Shown piece after piece: positions 46,751-52,662 of a DNA stretch of 52,662 bases. Made by a program: the position numbers and the translations under genes. Location of the stretch: contig NZCA01000002.1 in NCBI GenBank assembly GCA_002688095.1, positions 1 through 52,662 on the forward strand, read 5' to 3'. The notes under the pieces are model-generated. The model did not search any database. It worked only from the letters and a program-made list of their open reading frames with translations, and was not told the origin of the DNA. This stretch comes from Nanobdellota archaeon (GTDB lineage: Archaea > Nanobdellota > Nanobdellia > SCGC-AAA011-G17 > ARS1403). Every line of letters begins with the position of its first letter. Positions within the stretch are counted from its first letter, which is position 1.

Positions 46751-48958
46751 ATGAAGAAAAAAATTCATTTAGTGGATTTTGGAGAAGAGAAGACTAAAAA
46801 CCTGGCAGAGATAATGAGTAATAAGACCTCTAAAAAGATATTAGATTACTTAGGAAAGAAAGAAGGAACTGCTACAGAAATTGCTAAAAAATTAGATATG
46901 GCTTTATCTACTGTACATTATAATATTGAAAAATTAACAAAAGAAGGTTTAATTGAAGTTAAAAGGTTTTTCTGGAGTCCTAAAGGAAATAAAGTTAATA
47001 TATATCAAGCGTCTAATAAGATTCTAGTTTTTACACAAAATAAATCTAAAATATTTAAAAATAAATTAACAGCAGCGCTTTCTTTAGCTATGGTTGTTAT
47101 ATTGTTATTTGCCATAAATATTTCTTTTTATGATGTTGATCAAGTTAATGAATTATCTAGATTTAGTTCTGGAGAAGAATTAATTCAAGCTTTTGAAAAA
47201 GCGAGAGAAAATGGAAGAGGATTTTTTGATTCAAGAATTTTTAAATCTGGTGGATCTATAACATCTGCTGCGGGGGGTGTGGCAGTAATGGAATCTGCAG
47301 CTGCTCCAAGTGCAAGTGGAGATTTTTCAACTACAAATATACAAGTAGAAGGTGTGGATGAGGCAGATATTATTAAGACAGATGGGAAGTATATCTATAC
47401 CCTTTCAGATAATAAATTGATTATTGCTAAGGCCTATCCTGCTGAAGAAGCTGAAATTATAAGCAAATTAGATTTAGGAGATTTTAGGCCCATGGAATTA
47501 TTTATTGAGGAAGATAGATTATTGATGTTTGGATCTGAAAGATATGATTTTAAGGATAAAGTAATAGATGAAAGATTTTCTTATCGGTCTATTGGTGGGT
47601 TGTCAGTTAGATTGTATGATATTGAAGATAAAGAAGAACCAGAATTAGTAAAAGTGGTAGATTTTGAAGGGAATTATTTAACATCTAGGAAAATAAAAGA
47701 AGATGTTTACTTTGTGATAAATTCTTATCCGAGATTTTATGAAGATGATGTTTTGTGTGGGGATATTATTCCATTATATAGAGAAGAAAAAGAAATTAAG
47801 GAAAGTATGGAAGATATGAAACCCATTGTGGGTTGTGTAGATGTGGGTTATGTGGAACCAATTCAAGCTGAAAATTTCCTTACAATTGCATCTATTTCAA
47901 TGACGGGAGATAGAGAAATTAAAAAAGAAGTTATTGTGGGAAGTGGACAAAATGTTTATGCTTCTTTAGATAATTTGTATATTGCACAGACTTCTTGGCC
48001 AGGTATAATTGGAGCTGTAAGGGAAGGAGAAAGGACTGTTATAACTAAATTCAAATTAAGTAAGGGGGATATTGAATTTGTAAGTAGCGGAGAAGTTAAA
48101 GGGCATATTTTGAATCAGTTTTCAATGGATGAATATGATAAGCACTTTAGAATAGCTACTACAGGTGGAAGTATTTTTGGGGGAGAATCTGCTAATAATT
48201 TATATGTTTTAGATGAAACTTTGAATCTTGTAGGAAGTTTGGAAGATTTAGCACCTGGAGAAAAAATTTATTCTGTAAGATTTATGGGTAATAAAGGTTA
48301 TGTTGTGACTTTTAAGAAAGTAGATCCTTTATTTGTGATAGACTTAAGTGAGTCTGATAACCCTAATGTATTGGGGAAATTAAAAATTCCAGGTTATTCT
48401 GATTATTTACATCCTTATGATGAAAACCATATAATTGGTATAGGAAAAGATACTGTGGAAGCTGATGAAGATTTGAAAACTGGAAGAGGATTGGATTTTG
48501 CTTGGTATCAAGGGATTAAAATGGCTATTTTTGATGTGAGTGATGTGGAAAATCCAATTGAAATGCATAAGGTGGTTATTGGGGATAGGGGAACAGATTC
48601 TCCTGCGTTGCATAATCATAAGGCATTTTTGTTTGATAGAGAGAAAAATTTATTGGTTATTCCTATTACCTTAGCAGAGATTAAAGGTGGGAGAAGTAGC
48701 GATAACCAATATGGCGAATTTACATTTCAAGGAGCATATGTTTATGATTTAACTTTGGAAGATGGTTTTGATTTGAAAGGAAGGATAAGTCATTATGATA
48801 GTGATGAGGTCTTTAAGAAAAGTGGATTTTACTTTAGGGGAGATTCTGCTATTGAGAGAAGTCTGTATATTGGGGATATTTTGTATACTTTATCCAGAAA
48901 TAAAATTAAATTAAATTCTCTTAAAGATCTAGGGGAATTAAGAAATTTGATTTTTTAG
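46751..48958 (+). CDS. Winged-helix - transmembrane - beta-propeller protein
   Basis: The 735-residue protein has an N-terminal ArsR-like wHTH (about 15-85, 'GTATEIAKKLDMALSTVHYN'), one transmembrane helix (about 102-120, 'LAMVVILLFAINISFY'), a Ser/Gly/Ala linker and a large secreted beta-propeller (about 190-735). The propeller starts with the PF09826 hallmark 'NIQVEGVDEADIIKTDGKYI'. The HTH side is predicted cytoplasmic and the propeller outside, so it resembles a one-component membrane sensor-regulator. The C-terminus ends soon after the last blade. Confidence 0.85.
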   Translation: MKKKIHLVDFGEEKTKNLAEIMSNKTSKKILDYLGKKEGTATEIAKKLDMALSTVHYNIEKLTKEGLIEVKRFFWSPKGNKVNIYQASNKILVFTQNKSKIFKNKLTAALSLAMVVILLFAINISFYDVDQVNELSRFSSGEELIQAFEKARENGRGFFDSRIFKSGGSITSAAGGVAVMESAAAPSASGDFSTTNIQVEGVDEADIIKTDGKYIYTLSDNKLIIAKAYPAEEAEIISKLDLGDFRPMELFIEEDRLLMFGSERYDFKDKVIDERFSYRSIGGLSVRLYDIEDKEEPELVKVVDFEGNYLTSRKIKEDVYFVINSYPRFYEDDVLCGDIIPLYREEKEIKESMEDMKPIVGCVDVGYVEPIQAENFLTIASISMTGDREIKKEVIVGSGQNVYASLDNLYIAQTSWPGIIGAVREGERTVITKFKLSKGDIEFVSSGEVKGHILNQFSMDEYDKHFRIATTGGSIFGGESANNLYVLDETLNLVGSLEDLAPGEKIYSVRFMGNKGYVVTFKKVDPLFVIDLSESDNPNVLGKLKIPGYSDYLHPYDENHIIGIGKDTVEADEDLKTGRGLDFAWYQGIKMAIFDVSDVENPIEMHKVVIGDRGTDSPALHNHKAFLFDREKNLLVIPITLAEIKGGRSSDNQYGEFTFQGAYVYDLTLEDGFDLKGRISHYDSDEVFKKSGFYFRGDSAIERSLYIGDILYTLSRNKIKLNSLKDLGELRNLIF

Positions 48959-49028
48959 ATTTATCCAGTAAAGATGGTGTTTTAGATGTAGATAAAATTT
49001 ATATATGTAGTAGTTGTTACTAGGAGTG

Positions 49029-49847
49029 ATGATAATTGTTGGTTTAAGTAATAGCAAAAGATTAGCTAAAAGAATTGCTCAAAAATTAAATTTAGATTAT
49101 GAGGATTTGGAAATTTTAGATACTCATGAAGGGGAGATACATGTTAAATTCAAACATAAATTAGAGAATCAAAAAGTGGTTCTGGTGCAGAGTTTATATC
49201 CCCATCCTAATTATTCTTTATTTGAAGTTTTGTTTGCGGCAAGTGCAGCAAGAGATTTGAAAGCTAAAGAAGTTATTTATGTGGCACCCTATATGGCTTA
49301 TCTAAAAAAAGATTCTAGAGTAGAAAGGGGGGAAGGTATTGGGGGTAAAATAATAGGGGATTTATTAAGTAGACATGTGGATTCTGTAATGGCTGTGGAG
49401 CTTTATTTCTCTCAACATAGTATTAAAGGATTTTTCTCTGTGCCTTTTTACAAATTAAATTGTAGCGAGTTGTTAAGAGAATATGTTTTGAAGAATCTTG
49501 AAGACGTGGAAGTTATTGGTGTGGGAGATAAAGCAAAATTATTGGCTAGACATATTAAAAAAGATGCTTTGAGTTATAATAAAGGGGATAAATTAGAGGG
49601 TTTTGAGGATAAAGATGTGGTTGTGGTGGATAATACTATTTCTTCTGGGAAAACCATGTTGGAGAATCTTAAGAATCTGAAAGCAAATAAAGTTTATTTA
49701 TTGGGTGTTCATGGATTGTTTACGGGGGATGCTTATAAAAATTTAAATGAAAAAGTGGAGAAAGTGGTAACAACTAACACTGTTTATCATGAAACTAATG
49801 ATTTGGATGTAAGTGGTTTAATTGCTAGGAAGTTGATGGAATTATGA
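49029..49847 (+). CDS. prs: Ribose-phosphate pyrophosphokinase (PRPP synthetase)
   Basis: The 272-residue protein has 'YPHPNYSLFEVLFAASAARD', 'RVERGEGIGGKIIGDLLS' (the flexible loop; bacterial form KDRxR) and the PRPP-binding 'VVVVDNTISSGKTM'. It makes PRPP for nucleotide and NAD synthesis. I chose the ATG at 49029; upstream TTG and GTG codons are in frame but weaker. It overlaps the MFS gene by 4 nt. Confidence 0.9.
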   Translation: MIIVGLSNSKRLAKRIAQKLNLDYEDLEILDTHEGEIHVKFKHKLENQKVVLVQSLYPHPNYSLFEVLFAASAARDLKAKEVIYVAPYMAYLKKDSRVERGEGIGGKIIGDLLSRHVDSVMAVELYFSQHSIKGFFSVPFYKLNCSELLREYVLKNLEDVEVIGVGDKAKLLARHIKKDALSYNKGDKLEGFEDKDVVVVDNTISSGKTMLENLKNLKANKVYLLGVHGLFTGDAYKNLNEKVEKVVTTNTVYHETNDLDVSGLIARKLMEL

Positions 49848-50965
49848 TGAGTCATCCTTTGTATTATGTACGATTTTTACTAAGTAAAGAATTGAATGCG
49901 TTTTATGTGTCTATTGTTTTAAGGGCATTAGCTTTTAGCATGGTGGGTATTTTTGTGCCTTTGTATTTATATAAGGAATTAGGTTATGGTTTGGATTATA
50001 TTGTTTATTTTTATTTGATTTATAGTGTTTTATTTGGGATATTATCTTTTCCAAGTGCATGGATTGTAGATAAATTATCTTTTAGATATATTGTTTTAAT
50101 TTGTTCTCCTGTGTATATTCTATATTTTGTTTTACTTCATTTTTTAAAATTTAATCCAGGTTTATTTTTTATTGTTCCCGTTGTATTAGGAATAGTGGAT
50201 GCTTTATTTTGGTTAGCATTCCATTTTGAATTTTCAGGAATTAGTGATCATGATACGAGAGGGAAAGAAATTGGAAATTGGTATCATTTTTCTTTATTTG
50301 CGGGTCTTGTTGGACCTTTGATGGGGGGAAGTATTTTATTATTTTCGGGTTTTAGTTTATTATTTTTATTAGTAGGGATCTTGTTGTTTGGAAGTGCGAT
50401 TCCAATGTTTTTTTGTAACCATAAAAACAGAAGATATGATGTTGATTTTAAAAAAGTTTTTAAAAAAAGATATGTGAGGGATGGTTTGGCTTTTTTAGGA
50501 CAAGGAGGAGTACTTGTTGTAGCAGTTGTGTTTTGGCCCATCTTTGTGTATGGGATTCTCGGAGGTTATTTGAAACTAGGAAGTTTGGCTACAATTGCGG
50601 GTATAATAGGGATTTTATTTACGTTTGTAATGAGTAAATTGAGTGATAAATATGATAGAAGAAAATTGATTAGAATAGGGGCTGTATTCCGTGCTGTTAT
50701 TTGGTGGGTAAGAATCTTTGTTCAGACTACTTTTCAATTGGTTGGGATTTATATGTTGGCAATTGTTGCATCTATAGCAGCCAATTTGCCTTTCATAGCT
50801 TTGACTTATGATAAATCAAAAAATAGAACAGAGTATTTTATTATGAGGGAAGTGTATATGTCCATTGGGAGAGTTTTAATTTTAATTTTAATTTTAATAA
50901 CTGGAAAATTAATCCATGGTTTTTTCTTTGCAGGATTGTTTAGTTTGTTTTCGATGTTCTTATAG
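49844..50965 (+). CDS. Major facilitator superfamily transporter
   Basis: The 373-residue membrane protein has about 11-12 helices. The conserved intracellular loop is 'FPSAWIVDKLSFRYIVLI' in the first half and 'MSKLSDKYDRRKLIRIG' in the second. The substrate cannot be read. Coupled to prs by an ATGA overlap, so perhaps linked to nucleotide or sugar metabolism. Confidence 0.82.
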   Translation: MMSHPLYYVRFLLSKELNAFYVSIVLRALAFSMVGIFVPLYLYKELGYGLDYIVYFYLIYSVLFGILSFPSAWIVDKLSFRYIVLICSPVYILYFVLLHFLKFNPGLFFIVPVVLGIVDALFWLAFHFEFSGISDHDTRGKEIGNWYHFSLFAGLVGPLMGGSILLFSGFSLLFLLVGILLFGSAIPMFFCNHKNRRYDVDFKKVFKKRYVRDGLAFLGQGGVLVVAVVFWPIFVYGILGGYLKLGSLATIAGIIGILFTFVMSKLSDKYDRRKLIRIGAVFRAVIWWVRIFVQTTFQLVGIYMLAIVASIAANLPFIALTYDKSKNRTEYFIMREVYMSIGRVLILILILITGKLIHGFFFAGLFSLFSMFL

Positions 50966-51000
50966 AAAAGTTTAAAAGAGGTTAAAATTGGGGTAAGAAT

Positions 51001-51564
51001 ATGTTCTATCAGAAAGTTAAAGAAAACTGGAGAAATTTAAGTAGAGACTTAAAACAGAGTAGATTAATAGAGTGGAGAAGAGGGAATACTGTTGTTAGGG
51101 TTTTGAAACCAAGTAGATTAGAGAGAGCTAGAAGTTTAGGTTATAGGGCTAAACAAGGGTTGTTTGTAGTTAGAGTTAGAGTGTTAAGAGGGGGTAGACA
51201 ACGTGCAAGGCCTTTGAAACATGGGAGAAAGAGTAAGCGTGCGACAAGTAAGAAAATTGTTAAGAAGAATTATTTGTGGATTTGTGAAGAAAGAGCAAAT
51301 AGAAAATTTAAAAATTGTGAAGTTCTTGGAAGTTATCCATTGTTAAAAGATGGGAAAAATTATTGGGCAGAAGTTATATTAATAGATAGAGATCACCCGC
51401 AGATTAAAAAAGATTTGAAGTTAAAAAATGTGGCTAAGAAAAAGGGCCGGACCTACCGCGGGCTGACTTCTCAGGGCCGACGTAGTAGGGGGTTATTAAA
51501 AAGAGGAAAGGGTAGAGAAAAAATGAGACCAAGTCTACGTGCTCATAGTAGGAAAGGGAAGTGA
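51001..51564 (+). CDS. rpl15e: Ribosomal protein eL15 (L15e)
   Basis: The 187-residue protein matches eL15: 'MFYQKVKENWRN', 'ARSLGYRAKQGLFVVRVRVL', 'GRKSKRATSKKI' and 'YRGLTSQGRRSRGL'. Large-subunit protein. A GC-rich patch at 51444-51482 encodes the last motif with codons (CGG, CGC, CTG, GGC, ACC) rarely used in the rest of the window. A homing endonuclease lies downstream. Confidence 0.94.
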   Translation: MFYQKVKENWRNLSRDLKQSRLIEWRRGNTVVRVLKPSRLERARSLGYRAKQGLFVVRVRVLRGGRQRARPLKHGRKSKRATSKKIVKKNYLWICEERANRKFKNCEVLGSYPLLKDGKNYWAEVILIDRDHPQIKKDLKLKNVAKKKGRTYRGLTSQGRRSRGLLKRGKGREKMRPSLRAHSRKGK

Positions 51565-51732
51565 GTATATCCCCTTTTTAATTCTTTGAATTATATTTGC
51601 TTTATAGAGTTTGGATAGTTGGGTAGTGATGGATTTAAAATCTCCTCCTATTCTGTTTTGTATTTCTTTTACACTAATTGGGTCTGTAGATAGTTGTTCT
51701 TCTATTCTAGACCTTAGGGTGAGATTTGTTGG
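51535..51732 (-). pseudogene. In-frame winged-helix extension after the TGA of the homing endonuclease
   Basis: Directly after the TGA at 51733-51735 the same frame continues for 65 sense codons, encoding 'RSRIEEQLSTDPISVKEIQN' and 'LSKLYKANIIQRIKKGIYSL'. This is a wHTH similar to the one just before the stop. It ends at TAG, overlapping the eL15 3' end by 30 nt. Either a nonsense mutation cut off a second domain or the stop is read through. Confidence 0.6.
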
Positions 51733-52662
51733 TCAATTATAGTTATTATGAGCAAAAATTCCTACAGATATTCTTTTGATTTCTTTTCTATCTTTTAATC
51801 TATGAAATACTTTGTATATTCTACTATGCTCTAAATTGTGTTCTTTTGAGAATTCTTTTACAGATAGGGGATTCTTTTTAATTCTTTTTTTAATTAAGGG
51901 AATAAATATGTCTTTTGATTCTCTCCTCTTTTTTAATTTATTTAGATCAACTTTGCTACTTTGTTCTTCTAGAATTTTTTGTTTATGCCACAATCCTACT
52001 AGGCTTCCATATTTTGATGTCATGCTTTCTAAATCTTTCTTTAGTTTTAACATACTATCTGCATATAAGAATATATCTTGAATATTATAATTTACCCTTG
52101 CTAAATTGTTTTTTATCAGTCTTTTTTCACCAATATTGTCTCTGTATTGTTTAATTTCTGAGCATGGATATCCTAATGAAATTATGAAATTTCTTAATTC
52201 TTTTAGCAAGGTTTTGTCTGTGTTGGTTATTTTAATTGCTGATTTTTGGATACTACCTTCATCTACGATAAATCCTGCTAAGAATTGTAATCTATATTCT
52301 CTTGGTAGTTTTAATACTTTTTTGATGAGTTCAGCTGTTTTTACTTCATCCCTTTTTAGATCTAATGATTTGCATACTATGTCTAATAATATTGTAGGAA
52401 TGCTATAAGAATCTTTTTTACTTTTGGTAGTCTCTCTCTTTGAAAGCACTTTAATTAATTTAATAATATTTTTTCCACCCATGTCACTTTTTTGATACCA
52501 CCTACAATAATGTTTTTCTAAAGAACCATCTCCTATTACATGCGCCATTAATCTAACGTGAAAAGGATCTATTGTTATTGGGAATTTTAACTTATAATTA
52601 TGTGATTTATAAGGTCCTGAATAAATTCCTTTTGTATGTTGTTCAATTAATTCTTTTTTTAT
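51733..52662 (-). CDS. LAGLIDADG-type homing endonuclease behind eL15, N-terminus outside window
   Basis: The frame is open to the window edge, so the start is not seen; an internal ATG at 52548 is inside the first motif. The two active helices are 'VRLMAHVIGDGSLEK' and 'LQFLAGFIVDEGSIQKS'. The C-terminus is a wHTH ('KKNPLSVKEFSKEHNLEHSR', 'LKDRKEIKRISVGIF'). A second, related wHTH follows the TGA stop in frame. Confidence 0.82.
   Translation of the reverse strand: MKKELIEQHTKGIYSGPYKSHNYKLKFPITIDPFHVRLMAHVIGDGSLEKHYCRWYQKSDMGGKNIIKLIKVLSKRETTKSKKDSYSIPTILLDIVCKSLDLKRDEVKTAELIKKVLKLPREYRLQFLAGFIVDEGSIQKSAIKITNTDKTLLKELRNFIISLGYPCSEIKQYRDNIGEKRLIKNNLARVNYNIQDIFLYADSMLKLKKDLESMTSKYGSLVGLWHKQKILEEQSSKVDLNKLKKRRESKDIFIPLIKKRIKKNPLSVKEFSKEHNLEHSRIYKVFHRLKDRKEIKRISVGIFAHNNYN

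Noticed and set aside
50875-50900. Tandem TTTTAA repeat as a regulatory array
   Set aside because: It encodes alternating Leu-Ile in a membrane helix of the MFS transporter; codon use explains it.
51535-51732. TGA recoding as selenocysteine or reassigned codon
   Set aside because: TGA ends several well-defined genes here (for example the Kef antiporter and eL40), and no selenocysteine insertion structure is apparent downstream.

Overview
The window comes from a small-genome, AT-rich archaeon, most likely a DPANN lineage near Woesearchaeota/Pacearchaeota. The archaeal signals are TFB, TFE, Spt5, Rpo12, Alba, eukaryote-type ribosomal proteins (eL15, eL37, eL40, eL43, eS8, eS17), Orc1/Cdc6, Dph2, eIF5A and TATA boxes about 25 nt ahead of start codons. 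The DPANN signals are many short unassigned genes, exported proteins with an 'ITGKVS' motif after the signal anchor, FtsZ plus SepF division, a bacterial-type LeuRS and a very short AlaRS. The lineage is inferred from gene content; no phylogeny was run.

Layout. 1-9.5 kb: eL37/LSm, eS8, TFB, RNase Z, tRNA endonuclease EndA, a Trm11-like methylase, eS17, Alba (split by an intron), a Kef antiporter, tRNA-Met, HIT and HAD genes. 9.5-13.7 kb: tRNA-Ala with a homing endonuclease (HEN) directly upstream, a Lys-rich microprotein, GlyRS, Dph2. 13.7-19.4 kb: a dense minus-strand block (ZPR1-like, SepF, UPF0147, prefoldin beta, Rpo12, eL43, tRNA-Pro, uL11, Spt5, SecE, FtsZ, FKBP). 19.4-26.3 kb: eIF5A/eL40/M50 protease, phosphoesterase, a microprotein cluster, Orc1/Cdc6, a CARF-like protein, an HTH protein and a HemK-type methylase. 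26.4-34.5 kb: uL1-uL10-P1, a coiled-coil protein, a membrane and lipid group (DedA, archaeosortase, PAP2, dolichol-kinase-like) and a large surface protein. 34.5-36 kb: tRNA-Cys, HEN, tRNA-Arg, and a wHTH with a palindromic operator. 36-43.8 kb: LeuRS, a secreted Cys-rich protein, a RecB/Cas4-like nuclease, AlaRS, two coiled-coil proteins, TFE with a histone-H1-like tail. 43.8-52.7 kb: Nre, HEN, an HTH-TM-beta-propeller protein, Prs, MFS, eL15, and a partial HEN.

Main discoveries. (1) The alba gene carries a 33-nt insertion with an in-frame stop codon. It folds as an exact bulge-helix-bulge (BHB) archaeal intron, and removal recreates the conserved Met-Asn-Tyr-Val of Alba. It is therefore a predicted protein-coding BHB intron, with the endonuclease EndA encoded 3 kb away. 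(2) Four of the five tRNAs carry BHB introns, two in non-canonical places (D-loop of tRNA-Pro, T-loop of tRNA-Cys). (3) A family of about 13 short palindromic repeats sits on stop codons and, in one shared reading frame, inside four proteins (EndA, a wHTH protein, uL1, TFE). Compensatory stem changes make it resemble Rickettsia palindromic elements. (4) Four HEN genes lie beside tRNAs, nre and the eL15 gene; one is beside a decayed second nre 3' end and one has an in-frame TGA followed by a second HTH. (5) A tandem ACGACA element lies upstream of the TATA box of four scattered promoters. (6) A translationally coupled operon of three microproteins lies beside orc1/cdc6; one belongs to a new-looking 'AGFxxGY' family with a second member 1 kb away.
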